Positions 39,779 through 49,241 of a DNA stretch of 60,887 bases are shown here, in pieces. The position numbers and the translations under genes are program-made. Position 1 is the stretch's first letter. Each line of letters opens with the position of its first letter. This stretch comes from Streptomyces sp. Ru73 (GTDB taxonomy: Bacteria > Actinomycetota > Actinomycetes > Streptomycetales > Streptomycetaceae). The notes beneath the pieces were generated by a model. That model saw only the letters and a program-made list of their open reading frames with translations, searched no databases and was not told the DNA's origin. The stretch lies in assembly GCF_002920575.1 (NCBI RefSeq), contig NZ_PQSQ01000043.1, positions 1 to 60,887 of the forward strand. The letters are read 5' to 3'.

Positions 39779-40548
39779 CGGCTCTCCTCCTGTGCGTGCG
39801 GGGCCTTGCGGGAGCGGATGCCGCGTACGAGGAGCGCGGCGGGCGCGGCCAGCGCGGAGACCAGGACGGGAACGCCGGCGGGCAGCACCGGCAGGGTGAC
39901 GAGCATGAGGACGACGGCGAGGCCGGCCGCGGCGCGCTCCAGTGTGGTCCGGAGCATGGGGCCGAGGAGCGCCAGGAACGCGGCGGGCCCGGCCGCGTCC
40001 AGGCCCCAGGCGTCGGTGTCGCCGAGCGCCTCGGCGCCCATCGCACCGGCCAGCGTGGTGAGGTTCCACAGGACGTAGAGCGTCAGCCCGGTGACGGTGA
40101 AGCCGAGGCGGGCGCTGCGCCGGCCGGGCTGGGCGAACGCGACGGCGGAGGTCTCGTCGATGACCCAGTGCGCGGCGAACGGCTTGACCAGCGCCCGGTA
40201 GCCGAGCAGCCCGGAGAGCCGCAGCCCGTAGAAGGCGTTGCGAGCGCCGAGGAAGAAGGCGCCGGCCGCGGCGGCGAACGGGTTGCCGCCCGCGCCCAGC
40301 GCGCCGACCAGCGCGAACTGCGAGGCGCCGGTGAACACGAGGAGGCTGAGCAGGCAGCTCTGCAGCACGGTCAGGCCCGCGCCGGCGGAGGTCACTCCGA
40401 AGGCGAAGCCGGAGAGGCCGACGGCGACGCCGACGCCGAGCGCGTCCCTGATGACGGCGGCGTCGGGCTTCTCCGGGGCGGCGTCCCCCGTGGTGCGCCG
40501 CGGGTCGGGTATCTCGTGAGGTGCGGTCTGTTCGATTCGTTCAGGCAC
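39775..40548 (-). CDS. azlC: AzlC-family ABC-independent amino acid exporter subunit
   Basis: 257 residues from the GTG at 40548 (VPERIEQTAPHEIPDPRR). Family features: GVGVAVGLSGFAFGVTSAGA, the CLLSLLVFTGASQFALVGAL signature, FFLGARNAFYGLRLSGLLGY and HWVIDETSAVAFAQ. Six to eight TM helices. With AzlD it forms a branched-chain amino acid exporter. An inverted repeat AACGTAC/GTACGTT lies just upstream (40555-40590). The next upstream gene on this strand, 166 bp away, is an AraC-type regulator. Confidence 0.88.
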   Translation of the reverse strand: MPERIEQTAPHEIPDPRRTTGDAAPEKPDAAVIRDALGVGVAVGLSGFAFGVTSAGAGLTVLQSCLLSLLVFTGASQFALVGALGAGGNPFAAAAGAFFLGARNAFYGLRLSGLLGYRALVKPFAAHWVIDETSAVAFAQPGRRSARLGFTVTGLTLYVLWNLTTLAGAMGAEALGDTDAWGLDAAGPAAFLALLGPMLRTTLERAAAGLAVVLMLVTLPVLPAGVPVLVSALAAPAALLVRGIRSRKAPHAQEESR

Positions 40549-40554
40549 GTCGCC

Positions 40555-40590
40555 AACGTACGCAGCGGGCGCAGCACCGTCTTGTACGTT
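40555..40590 (-). promoter_or_regulatory. inverted repeat upstream of azlC
   Basis: AACGTAC (40555-40561) and GTACGTT (40584-40590), perfect 7-bp arms with 22 bp between, ending 7 bp upstream of the azlC GTG. Possible operator for the adjacent AraC-type regulator or an Lrp-type protein; not proven. Confidence 0.35.
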
Positions 40591-40714
40591 CTTGCCGCCG
40601 CCCCGGCACCCGATTGCGGCCGGCCGCCGCCCACAAGAGACGCGCGTCGGGATCGGGCCCGCCCCACGAGAGGAGCGCAACGGCGTCGGCCACCCCACGG
40701 GCCACACGTCGGCC

Positions 40715-41602
40715 TCAGGCCGCCCCGCGTTCCCTCCGGTACGCGCCGGGCGGCACCCCGACGATCCTGGTGAAGTGCCGGTTCAGATGCGGTTGGTCGG
40801 CGAAGCCCACCGCGGCGGCGGCCTCGGCCGGCGTGCTGCCGCTCTCCAGGAGCCGCCGGGCGCGGCGTACCCGGGCATTGGTCAGCCAGGCGTGCGGCGG
40901 CATCCCGTACGCGTCTTTGAAGGCGCGCAGCAGCGCGAACGTGCCCGTCCCGAGCTGTGCCGCGAGCTCCTCCAGGGACGGCGGCTCGGCCAGCCGCTCC
41001 CGCAGGATGTCGCGGGCGCGTGCGGCGCGCAGGGCACCGGCCGTGCGCGGCGTGCGCGCCGGGAGGGAGCCGCCGTACGCGCGCAGCAGCCGGGCCACGA
41101 CGACGCGCAGCACGCTGTCGGCGGCGAGCGCGTCGCCCTCCTCAGCGGCCCGGTGCACCTCGTGAATGAGGCGGGCGGTGTGCGGGTCCGTCACGGCGGT
41201 CTCCGTGAACCCGGGGGTGCCGCGGAGCGTGGTGGTCTCGGCGGCGATCGCGGCGACCAGTCCGGCGGACGGGTAGAGGGTGGCGTACGTCCAGCCCTCG
41301 GCGACGCCCGCCCGCGCGGTGTGCGGCACCTCCGGGTTGATCATGACGACGCTGCCGTGGCCGGCCCGTACCGTCCCCTCCGGCAGCCCGATCTCCTCGA
41401 TGCCGCCGCTGACCGCGCCCAGCGTGAACCCGTCGTGGCTGTGGCGGGGGAAGGTGTGCCGGACGTACCGGGCACGCAGCAGGTCGAGGCCGGGCAGCCC
41501 GGCGGGCCGCCAGTGCCGCGCCCACTCGCCGGGCGGGCGTCCGCGCCCGCCGGTGTCCGCCGTCCGCCGGCCCGCCGCCGGGCCCCCGCCGCTGCTCCCC
41601 AT
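40715..41602 (-). CDS. AraC-family transcriptional regulator
   Basis: 295 residues. An N-terminal cupin domain (RYVRHTFPRHSHDGFTLGAV, GSVVMINPEVPHTARAG) is followed by two C-terminal HTH motifs (SLEELAAQLGTGTFALLRAF; STPAEAAAAVGFADQPHLNR) ending in GVPPGAYRRER. Regulators of this layout often sit beside AzlC- or LysE-type exporters and control them. It is divergent from lhr (102-bp gap) and upstream of azlCD on the same strand. Confidence 0.88.
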   Translation of the reverse strand: MGSSGGGPAAGRRTADTGGRGRPPGEWARHWRPAGLPGLDLLRARYVRHTFPRHSHDGFTLGAVSGGIEEIGLPEGTVRAGHGSVVMINPEVPHTARAGVAEGWTYATLYPSAGLVAAIAAETTTLRGTPGFTETAVTDPHTARLIHEVHRAAEEGDALAADSVLRVVVARLLRAYGGSLPARTPRTAGALRAARARDILRERLAEPPSLEELAAQLGTGTFALLRAFKDAYGMPPHAWLTNARVRRARRLLESGSTPAEAAAAVGFADQPHLNRHFTRIVGVPPGAYRRERGAA

Positions 41603-41703
41603 GCACCCATTCTGCGTCCGGCGCGCCGCCGCTGACCTGCGCGTCCACGGTCCGGATCGGTCGCCGTCGGCCCGTTGTCAGTGGTCCGAGGCACGATGGG
41701 GTC

Positions 41704-44700
41704 ATGGCGAGGACCGCGCTCGATTCGTTCTCCCCCGCGACCAGAGGCTGGTTCACGGGGGCCTTCCACGCGCCCACCGCCGCCCAGGACGGCGCCTGGC
41801 GGGCCATCGGCGAGGGCTCCGACGTCCTGGTCGTCGCGCCGACCGGCTCCGGAAAGACCCTCGCCGCCTTCCTCGCCTCGCTGGACTCCCTCGCGAGCAC
41901 GCCGCCGCCCGCGGAGCCCAAGAAGCGCTGCCGGGTGCTGTACGTCTCGCCGCTGAAGGCCCTTGCGGTCGACGTCGAGCGCAATCTGCGCTCCCCGCTC
42001 ACCGGTATCCGCCAGGAGTCCGTCCGGCTCGGGCTGCCGGAGCCGGACATCCGGGTGGGCATCCGCTCCGGCGACACCCCCGCCGCCGAGCGCCGCTCGA
42101 TCGCCAACCGCCCGCCGGACATCCTGATCACCACGCCCGAATCGCTGTTCCTGATGCTGACCTCCAATGCCCGGGAGGCGCTGGAGGGCGTGGAGACGGT
42201 GATCCTGGACGAGGTGCACGCCGTCGCGGGCACCAAGCGCGGCGCGCACCTGGCGCTGTCCCTGGAGCGCCTGGACGAGCTGCTGCCCCGCCCGGCCCGC
42301 CGCATCGGCCTGTCGGCGACGGTCCGGCCCGTGGAGGAGGTCGCGCGCTTCCTGTCGCCGCGCCGCCGGGTGGAGATCGTGCAGCCCGCCTCGGGCAAGG
42401 AGTTCGACCTCTCGGTCGTGGTGCCGGTCGAGGACCTGGGAGAGCTGGGCGGCTCGCCGGTGAAGGAGACCGGTCCCGACGGGGACTCGGGCGGCGACAA
42501 GCCGTCCATCTGGCCGCACGTCGAGGAGCGCATCGCCGACCTCGTGCAGGCGCACCGCTCCACGATCGTCTTCGCGAACTCCCGGCGTCTCGCGGAGCGG
42601 CTGTGCAACCGGCTGAACGAGATCGCGTACGAGCGTGCCACGGGTGAGCCGCTGCCCGAGGACCACTCCCCCGCCGATCTGATGGCGCAGTCCGGCGGCG
42701 CCAAGGGGGCACCGGCGCTGCTGGCCAGGGCGCACCACGGCTCGGTGTCCAAGGAGCAGCGCGCGCAGGTCGAGGAGGATTTGAAGGCGGGCCGGCTGCC
42801 GGCCGTGGTGGCCACGTCCAGCCTGGAGCTGGGCATCGACATGGGCGCGGTGGACCTGGTGGTGCAGGTGGAGTCGCCGCCGTCGGTCGCCTCCGGACTG
42901 CAGCGGGTGGGCCGCGCCGGCCACCAGGTGGGCGCGGTGTCCACGGGCGTGGTCTTCCCGAAGTACCGCGGCGATCTGGTGCAGGCCGCGGTAGTCACGG
43001 AGCGGATGCGCGAGGGCGCCATCGAGGCGCTGCGCGTCCCGGCCAATCCGCTGGACGTGCTGGCGCAGCAGCTGGTCGCGATGGTCTCGATGGACGCCTG
43101 GGACGTCGAGGAGCTGCTGGCGGTGGTGCGGCGGGCCGCGCCGTTCGCGGGGCTCCCGGAGTCGGCGTACACCGGCGTGCTGGACATGCTGGCCGGGCGG
43201 TATCCCTCGGACGCGTTCGCGGAGCTGCGGCCGCGCATCGTGTGGGACCGGGTGGCGAACACCGTCACGGGGCGGCCCGGCGCCCAGCGGCTGGCCGTCA
43301 CCTCGGGCGGCACGATCCCCGACCGCGGCCTCTTCGGGGTGTTCCTGGCCGGTGCCGACCCCAAGAAGGGCGGCGGCCGCGTCGGCGAGCTGGACGAGGA
43401 GATGGTGTACGAGTCGCGGGTCGGCGACGTCTTCACGCTCGGCACGACCTCCTGGCGCATCGAGGACATCACCCGGGACCGGGTGCTGGTCTCGCCCGCT
43501 CCCGGGGTGCCGGGCCGGCTGCCCTTCTGGAAGGGCGACCAGCTGGGCCGCCCGCTCGAACTGGGCCGGGCGCTCGGCGCGTTCCTCCGGGAGATCGGCG
43601 CGCTGGAGCCCGAGGCGGCCAGGGCCCGGCTCTCTGCCGCCGGGCTGGACGACTGGGCGGCGGGCAACGTCCTGAGTTACCTCGCCGAGCAGCGGGAGAT
43701 CTGCGGCCACGTCCCCGACGACCACACGATCGTCGTCGAGCGCTTCCGGGACGAGCTGGGCGACTGGCGGGTGGTGGTGCACTCGCCGTTCGGCGCCCAG
43801 GTGCACGCCCCGTGGGCGCTGGCGCTGGGTGCCCGGCTCACCGAGCGGTACGGCATGGACGCACAGGTCATGCACGCCGACGACGGCATCGTGCTGCGGC
43901 TGCCGGACGCCGACCTGATGGGCCTGGACCTGCTGGACACCGACCCGGACGCGGCGGGCGCCGAGTTCGATCCCGACCAGTCGCCGGTGGGCGCCGCCGA
44001 CGTCGTCTTCGACAAGGGCGAGGTCGACCAGGTGGTGACCGACCAGGTGGGCGGCTCGGCGCTGTTCGCCTCCCGCTTCCGGGAGTGCGCGGCGCGCGCC
44101 CTGCTGCTGCCCCGCCGCAATCCGGGCAAGCGCACGCCCCTGTGGCAGCAGCGCCAGCGGGCCGCGCAGCTCCTCCAGGTGGCGAGCGAGTTCGGGTCCT
44201 TCCCGATCGTCCTGGAGGCGATCCGCGAGTGCCTGCAGGACGTGTTCGACGTCCCCGGCCTGGCGGAGCTGATGGGGGACATCGAGGCGCGCCGGGTCCG
44301 GCTGGTCGAGGTGACCACCCAGGAGCCGTCGCCGTTCGCCCGCTCGCTGCTCTTCGGGTACGTGGCGCAGTTCCTGTACGAGGGCGACTCGCCGCTCGCC
44401 GAGCGCCGGGCCGCCGCGCTGTCCCTGGACTCGCGGCTGCTGGCCGAGCTGCTGGGCCAGGCCGACCTGCGGGAGCTGCTGGACCCGGAGGTGCTGGCCG
44501 ACCTGGAGCGCGAGCTGCAGTGGCTGACCGACGACCGCAAGGTCAAGGACGCCGAGGGCGTCGCCGACCTGCTGCGCCTGCTCGGCCCGCTGACCGACGC
44601 GGAGCTGACCGAGCGCGGCGCCGACCCCGCCTGGGCGGCGGAGCTGGCGGGTGCCCGGCGCACCATCCGGGTACGCATCGCGGGCGCCGACCACTGGGCC

Positions 44701-46416
44701 GCGGTCGAGGACGCCGGGCGGCTGCGTGACGCGCTGGGCACGGCGCTGCCCGTGGGGGTGCCCGAGTCCTTCACCGAGCCGGTCAAGGACCCGCTGGGCG
44801 ACCTGCTGTCCCGGTATGCGCGCACCCACGGCCCCTTCACCTCCGAGCAGGCGGCGGCCCGCTTCGGCCTCGGCACGGCCGTCACCGACGGGGCGCTGCA
44901 CCGCCTCGCCGGGGCCGGCCGGGTCGTCCAGGGCGAGTTCGCGCCGTCCGGGGTGCACCAGGAGTGGTGCGACGCGCAGGTGCTGCGGCGGCTGCGGCGG
45001 CGGTCGCTGGCCGCGCTGCGGCACGAGCTGGAGCCGGTGCCGCCGCCCGCGCTGGCCGCCTTCCTGCCGCAGTGGCAGAGCGTCGGCGGCCAGGGGCTGC
45101 GCGGCATCGACGGCCTCATGCGGGCCGTGGAGCAGCTGCAGGGCGCGCCGGTCCCCGCCTCCGCGCTGGAGCGGCTGGTCCTGCCGTCCCGGGTGGCGGG
45201 CTACTCCCCCGCCCTGCTGGACGAGCTGACCTCCTCGGGCGAGGTGCTGTGGGCGGGCGCGGGCGCGCTGCCCGGCAAGGACGGCTGGATCGCGCTGTAC
45301 CCGGCCGACACCGCGCCGCTCCTCCTTCCGCAGCCGCACCCCTTCGAGGTGACGCCGCTGCACCAGTCGGTGCTGGACGCGCTGGCCCCCGGGTACGGCC
45401 TGTTCTTCCGGCAGATCGCCGACCAGGTGCGGGAGGTGCGGGCCACCACGCACCCCGAGGTCACCGACCCGCAGCTGGCCGACGCCGTCTGGGACCTGGC
45501 CTGGTCCGGGCGGCTGACCAATGACACCCTCGCGCCGCTGCGCGCGCTCCTCGGCTCGGGCCGTACGGCGGGCGCCACCGCGCACCGCGCCCGCCGGGCC
45601 ACCCCGCGCGGCCGGTACGGCAGCCTCACCGCCGCCACCGGACGGTCCGGCCGGCCCACCGCATCCCGGTCGGGGCCGCCCACGGTCGGCGGGCGCTGGT
45701 CGCTGCTGCCGGCCCCGGAGCCGGACCCCACCCACCGGGCGCACGCACTGGCCCACACCCTCCTGGACCGGCACGGCATCGTCACCCGTGGCGCGGTGGC
45801 CGCCGAGGGGGTCGAGGGCGGCTTCTCCGCGGCGTACCGGGTGCTGTCCGCCTTCGAGGAGACCGGCCAGGCCCGCCGTGGGTACGTGGTCGAGGGGCTG
45901 GGCGCGGCGCAGTTCGCGATGGACGGCGCGGTGGACCGGCTGCGCGCGGTCAGCACGAGCCGGGACCGTACGGCCGAGGAGACCGCGCAGGGCGGCTCCT
46001 GGCAGCCGGCCGGCCCTGCGCGCGGCGGCGGTACTCCGCGGGCCGTCGTGCTGGCGGCGGCGGACCCGGCCAACGCGTACGGCGCGGCGCTGCCCTGGCC
46101 CGAGCCACCGGAGGGCTCGTCGCACAAGCCGGGCCGCAAGGCGGGGTCGCTGGTCGTCGTGGTCGACGGCGAGCTGGCGCTGTACCTGGAGCGGGGCGGC
46201 AAGACGCTGCTGGCCTGGCAGGCCGGGGAGGAGGGCGGCGGCACCCGGGTGACGCTCGCCCTGGAGGCACTGGCGGCGGCCGTGCGGAACGGCCACGTGG
46301 GCGCGCTCACCGTCGAGCGGATCAACGGCTCGTCGGCGCTCACCTCGCCGCTCGCCGCCGAGCTGGAGAGCGCGGGCTTCCACGCGACACCGAGGGGGCT
46401 GCGACTGCGGATGTGA
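41704..46416 (+). CDS. lhr: Lhr-type ATP-dependent DNA helicase (long form)
   Basis: 1570 residues, the length of full Lhr. SF2 motifs: Q-region PTAAQDGAW, Walker A APTGSGKT (45-52), Ia YVSPLKALAVDVERNLR, DEVH (169-172), III LSATVRP, IV TIVFANSRRLAERL, V VATSSLELGIDMGAVD, VI QRVGRAGHQ (from 400). The winged-helix and Lhr-core domains follow (to about 870), then the long C-terminal region with repeated winged-helix segments that defines full-length Lhr. Lhr is a 3'-5' translocase induced by crosslinking agents in mycobacteria. A Nei-type glycosylase follows 73 bp downstream, consistent with a repair unit. Confidence 0.95.
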   Translation: MARTALDSFSPATRGWFTGAFHAPTAAQDGAWRAIGEGSDVLVVAPTGSGKTLAAFLASLDSLASTPPPAEPKKRCRVLYVSPLKALAVDVERNLRSPLTGIRQESVRLGLPEPDIRVGIRSGDTPAAERRSIANRPPDILITTPESLFLMLTSNAREALEGVETVILDEVHAVAGTKRGAHLALSLERLDELLPRPARRIGLSATVRPVEEVARFLSPRRRVEIVQPASGKEFDLSVVVPVEDLGELGGSPVKETGPDGDSGGDKPSIWPHVEERIADLVQAHRSTIVFANSRRLAERLCNRLNEIAYERATGEPLPEDHSPADLMAQSGGAKGAPALLARAHHGSVSKEQRAQVEEDLKAGRLPAVVATSSLELGIDMGAVDLVVQVESPPSVASGLQRVGRAGHQVGAVSTGVVFPKYRGDLVQAAVVTERMREGAIEALRVPANPLDVLAQQLVAMVSMDAWDVEELLAVVRRAAPFAGLPESAYTGVLDMLAGRYPSDAFAELRPRIVWDRVANTVTGRPGAQRLAVTSGGTIPDRGLFGVFLAGADPKKGGGRVGELDEEMVYESRVGDVFTLGTTSWRIEDITRDRVLVSPAPGVPGRLPFWKGDQLGRPLELGRALGAFLREIGALEPEAARARLSAAGLDDWAAGNVLSYLAEQREICGHVPDDHTIVVERFRDELGDWRVVVHSPFGAQVHAPWALALGARLTERYGMDAQVMHADDGIVLRLPDADLMGLDLLDTDPDAAGAEFDPDQSPVGAADVVFDKGEVDQVVTDQVGGSALFASRFRECAARALLLPRRNPGKRTPLWQQRQRAAQLLQVASEFGSFPIVLEAIRECLQDVFDVPGLAELMGDIEARRVRLVEVTTQEPSPFARSLLFGYVAQFLYEGDSPLAERRAAALSLDSRLLAELLGQADLRELLDPEVLADLERELQWLTDDRKVKDAEGVADLLRLLGPLTDAELTERGADPAWAAELAGARRTIRVRIAGADHWAAVEDAGRLRDALGTALPVGVPESFTEPVKDPLGDLLSRYARTHGPFTSEQAAARFGLGTAVTDGALHRLAGAGRVVQGEFAPSGVHQEWCDAQVLRRLRRRSLAALRHELEPVPPPALAAFLPQWQSVGGQGLRGIDGLMRAVEQLQGAPVPASALERLVLPSRVAGYSPALLDELTSSGEVLWAGAGALPGKDGWIALYPADTAPLLLPQPHPFEVTPLHQSVLDALAPGYGLFFRQIADQVREVRATTHPEVTDPQLADAVWDLAWSGRLTNDTLAPLRALLGSGRTAGATAHRARRATPRGRYGSLTAATGRSGRPTASRSGPPTVGGRWSLLPAPEPDPTHRAHALAHTLLDRHGIVTRGAVAAEGVEGGFSAAYRVLSAFEETGQARRGYVVEGLGAAQFAMDGAVDRLRAVSTSRDRTAEETAQGGSWQPAGPARGGGTPRAVVLAAADPANAYGAALPWPEPPEGSSHKPGRKAGSLVVVVDGELALYLERGGKTLLAWQAGEEGGGTRVTLALEALAAAVRNGHVGALTVERINGSSALTSPLAAELESAGFHATPRGLRLRM

Positions 46417-46489
46417 GTACCGGCCTCCGGGCGCCCGGCGTGGCCGGCCTCGCGCCCCGCCCGCGCGCCGCGCACGGCATGATGGGGCC

Positions 46490-47296
46490 ATGCCCGAAGG
46501 TGACACCGTCTGGCGGGCCGCCGCCGAGCTGCACGAGGCACTGGCCGGGCGGCTGCTGACCCGTACGGACCTGCGCGTGCCGAAGCTGGCCACGACGGAC
46601 CTCGCCGGGCGTGCGGTACTGGAGGTGGTGCCACGCGGCAAGCACCTGCTGACCCGCATCGAGGGCGGCTTCACGCTCCACTCGCACCTGCGGATGGACG
46701 GTGCCTGGCGGGTGTACGCGGCGGGCGAGCGCTGGCGCGGCGGCCCCGACCACCAGATCCGCGCGGTGCTGGCCACGGCGGAGCGCACCGCCGTGGGCTA
46801 CCGCCTGCCCGTACTGGAACTGCTCAGGACCGCCGACGAGGACAGCGCCGTCGGCCACCTGGGCCCGGACCTCCTCGGCCCCGACTGGGACGCGGACGAG
46901 GCGCTGCGCCGGCTGCTGGCCGATCCGGACCGAGCGCTCGGGGAGGCGCTGCTGGACCAGCGCAATCTGGCCGGCATCGGCAACGTCTTCAAGTGCGAGC
47001 TGTGCTTCCTGCTGCGCGCCTCGCCCTGGCTGCCGGTGGGTGCTCTGCCGCGCCCGGAGCGGGCGGTCACTCTCGCGAAAAAGCTGCTGGAGGCGAACAA
47101 GCGGCGGGTCGCCCGTACGACGACGCCCAGCGCGCGCCCCGACCGCCGCCTGTGGGTCTACGCCCGCGCCGACCGCCCCTGCCTGCGCTGCGGCACCCCC
47201 ATCCGAGTCGCCGACCAGGGCCCCTCACCGCAGGCCCGCGTCACCTACTGGTGCCCCACCTGCCAGCCGGCCCCGCCCGGCACGGCAGAGGCGTGA
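46490..47296 (+). CDS. Fpg/Nei-family DNA glycosylase (endonuclease VIII type)
   Basis: 268 residues. MPEGDTVWRAAAELHEAL supplies the catalytic Pro2 and Glu3; Lys in PRGKHLLTR matches the conserved beta-hairpin lysine; LLDQRNLAGIGNVFKCELCF is the H2TH region; a C-terminal zinc finger is formed by CLRCG and CPTCQ. The enzyme removes oxidised pyrimidines and nicks the abasic site. MPEGD rather than MPELPE places it with Nei2-type actinobacterial enzymes. It lies 73 bp after lhr and may be cotranscribed. Confidence 0.93.
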   Translation: MPEGDTVWRAAAELHEALAGRLLTRTDLRVPKLATTDLAGRAVLEVVPRGKHLLTRIEGGFTLHSHLRMDGAWRVYAAGERWRGGPDHQIRAVLATAERTAVGYRLPVLELLRTADEDSAVGHLGPDLLGPDWDADEALRRLLADPDRALGEALLDQRNLAGIGNVFKCELCFLLRASPWLPVGALPRPERAVTLAKKLLEANKRRVARTTTPSARPDRRLWVYARADRPCLRCGTPIRVADQGPSPQARVTYWCPTCQPAPPGTAEA

Positions 47297-47402
47297 CGGC
47301 GAAACGGCGAGACGGCCGAACGGCGTCAGAACCCGGCCAGGAGCGCGCGTCGACCGGCATGGCAGCGACGTGACGGCGACACGAACGAAATGAAAGGCCG
47401 CG

Positions 47403-47888
47403 TCAGAGCCGGCCAGGGCCGTCCCGCCGGTAGCGCCGTGCCTTCGTGTGCGCCTTTGTGTACGCCTTGGTGAAGCCGTCGGTGATCCGGTCCGGGAGAG
47501 CGGGGCCGTACGGCCGGCCCGCGCAGCCGCCGCGGCGGCGCCAGCCGATCACGCCGGCTCGCCCGCCACCGCGGCGCGCCTGGCGCGGTACGCAGTGCAC
47601 CGGCAGCAGGCTCAGACCCCAGCCGCCCGCCACCATCGCACCCTCCACGACACCCGCTCCCTCGGGCCAGAAGAGCAGTCTCAGCACGGCCCACCACCAC
47701 AGCCCGCCGAGGAGCAGCGCGGCGGTCCAGCGGCCCGGCGCCGAGCGGAGCGTTTCCACCGGACCGTGAGCCGGTGCCCCCACCGGACCGCTGCCTGGCG
47801 CCCCCACCGTGCCGCGGCCCGGTGATCCGGGCGCCGCGGCGCCCACGCCCCGGACCGGGAGCCGGGAGAAGAAGCCGCGCCATGCCAT
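47403..47888 (-). CDS. hypothetical small membrane protein
   Basis: 161 residues, ATG at 47888 preceded by GGAGGAGG, a strong site. Not recognised. A Gly/Pro/Ala-rich N-terminus (about 50 residues) precedes two hydrophobic segments (AALLLGGLWWWAVLRLLFW and VEGAMVAGGWGLSLLPVHCV). The C-terminal half is highly basic (GVIGWRRRGGCAGRP, KAHTKARRYRRDGPGRL) with a repeated KAYTKAHTKA stretch. It converges with the nei gene. The strong ribosome-binding site is the main reason to accept it. Confidence 0.55.
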   Translation of the reverse strand: MAWRGFFSRLPVRGVGAAAPGSPGRGTVGAPGSGPVGAPAHGPVETLRSAPGRWTAALLLGGLWWWAVLRLLFWPEGAGVVEGAMVAGGWGLSLLPVHCVPRQARRGGGRAGVIGWRRRGGCAGRPYGPALPDRITDGFTKAYTKAHTKARRYRRDGPGRL

Positions 47889-48104
47889 GACTGCCTCCTC
47901 CGCTCGACGCTAGTCGGCCATGAAGGTCCGGCGGGAGGGCGCACTGGGGCACGAACGGCGCGTTCCGCAATGCGCGACACGCGGTCGGACCGAACCGTTC
48001 TCCGACCGGTCCCGGCCCGCTTCGGAGCCGGTCAGCGGCGCTCAGGCCGTGGTCGGAGTCCGGCATCGTGCGCCGGAAACGGTCGGTCCGCCGTGGGGTG
48101 CGGC

Positions 48105-48575
48105 TCAGGCCGCCTCGGCCTGGAACATCCAGTGGTGCTTCTCCAGGTCGGCGGTGAGCCCGATGAGGATGTCCTGCGTGACCGGGTCGGGCTTGTCGGT
48201 GGCGGCGATGCGTTCCCGCATCCGCTCGATGACCGCGCCCAGGGCCCGTACGAGGGTGCCCACCGCGTCGTTGTCCTTGATCCAGCCCGCGTCGACGGTG
48301 CTGATCCCGCTGGTCTTCGCGACCGTCTCGGAGCGGCCGTCCGGGTTCACGCCGATCGCGGAGGCACGCTCGGCGACCGTGTCGGCGTGGCCGCGGGCGC
48401 TGGTGACGACGTCATCGAGCTGCAGATGGACGGAGCGGAACCGCGGGCCGACCACGTTCCAGTGCACCTGCTTGGCGACGAGGGACAGGTCGACCAGGTC
48501 GACCAGGGCGCCCTGGAGCGCGTCGCCGACCGTCTTGCGGTCGCTCTCGGACAGCGTGCTGTTGACGACAGGCAT
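48105..48575 (-). CDS. Dps-family DNA-binding ferritin (DpsB-like)
   Basis: 156 residues from the ATG at 48575 with AGGGAG 7 nt upstream. The ferroxidase site of Dps is visible: His38 in QVHWNVVGPRF, His50 and Asp54 in SVHLQLDDVV, and Glu69 in DTVAERASAIG. Members form dodecamers that store iron and, through basic tails, bind DNA. This one lacks a Lys-rich tail, so DNA compaction is less certain. From memory, the location between clgR and recA matches DpsB of S. coelicolor. A 19-bp-spaced direct repeat lies upstream. Confidence 0.92.
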   Translation of the reverse strand: MPVVNSTLSESDRKTVGDALQGALVDLVDLSLVAKQVHWNVVGPRFRSVHLQLDDVVTSARGHADTVAERASAIGVNPDGRSETVAKTSGISTVDAGWIKDNDAVGTLVRALGAVIERMRERIAATDKPDPVTQDILIGLTADLEKHHWMFQAEAA

Positions 48576-48610
48576 GCATTTACTCCCTGTATCAGAGCGA
48601 TAGGTCCTGC

Positions 48611-48641
48611 TGACCTTCGTATGGCCGGTTGACCTTCGTAT
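48611..48641 (-). promoter_or_regulatory. direct repeat upstream of dps
   Basis: TGACCTTCGTAT occurs at 48611-48622 and again at 48630-48641 (perfect 12-bp copies, 19-bp period), 36-66 bp before the dps start. On the minus strand it reads ATACGAAGGTCA twice. Likely a regulator site or part of a stress promoter. Confidence 0.6.
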
Positions 48642-48713
48642 AAACGATGCCTCACCGCAGTAAATGCCGCAGTTCGGGGCAACACAGATCATCGCGTCAC
48701 CTTGCGGCAAAAC

Positions 48714-48749
48714 GAGGACCCTGCTGGGCGGGTGCCCAGCAGGGTCCTC
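48714..48749 (-). terminator. terminator downstream of clgR
   Basis: 16-bp perfect stem (48714-48729 with 48734-48749), 4-nt loop, followed on the minus strand by GTTTTGCC. It separates clgR from dps. Confidence 0.85.
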
Positions 48750-48770
48750 TTCATGCATCGAACCGGACGG

Positions 48771-49154
48771 TCAGGCCGCTACGACATCCACGGCCTCCGC
48801 CGGAGCCTTGATCGTCACGCGCTCTTCGGGGACGCCCGTCAGGGAAGCGACGGACACCGCATTGAACGTGGGCCGCACCGGCGCCGGCACCGGCTCGCTC
48901 GCGGCCGCCGACTGTGCCAGCTCCGCGAGCGCCAGCTCGTCGCTGACCTCCCGCATCAGCTCGGACATCCGTACGTCCAGCGCGTCACAGATCGCCGAGA
49001 GCAGTTCGGAGGAAGCCTCCTTCTGTCCCCTCTCGACCTCGGACAAGTAGCCGAGCGACACCCGGGCGGAGGAGGAGACCTCGCGCAGGGTGCGGCCTTG
49101 ACGCTGACGCTGTCGGCGCAGCACGTCACCCAGCAGGCGACGGAGCAGAATCAT
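48771..49154 (-). CDS. clgR: Clp protease gene regulator ClgR
   Basis: 127 residues. A Cro/CI-type HTH occupies residues about 8-65 (LREVSSSARVSLGYLSEVER then GQKEASSELLSAICDALDV). The C-terminal half is Ala/Val/Pro-rich and ends in VVAA. ClgR activates clpP1P2, clpC and lon in actinobacteria, and its C-terminal Ala-Ala marks it for ClpP degradation. Both features are present. Its promoter region (49155-49263) contains an inverted repeat TGTTCAC-N8-GTAAACA. Confidence 0.9.
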   Translation of the reverse strand: MILLRRLLGDVLRRQRQRQGRTLREVSSSARVSLGYLSEVERGQKEASSELLSAICDALDVRMSELMREVSDELALAELAQSAAASEPVPAPVRPTFNAVSVASLTGVPEERVTIKAPAEAVDVVAA

Positions 49155-49241
49155 CGCTGGCTCCCTCCTCGGACCTCGGATCCGGATCCATCTCGCCCCA
49201 CCGTACCGCCTCGGGCGTCAGCCGTGCCGGGAGCGATGTCG

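Noticed and set aside
41341..46788. Very long open frame (1815 codons) on the minus strand opposite lhr
   Set aside because: It is the antisense shadow of a GC-rich gene: composition is Arg/Gly/Val-biased without domains, while the plus strand carries all helicase motifs.
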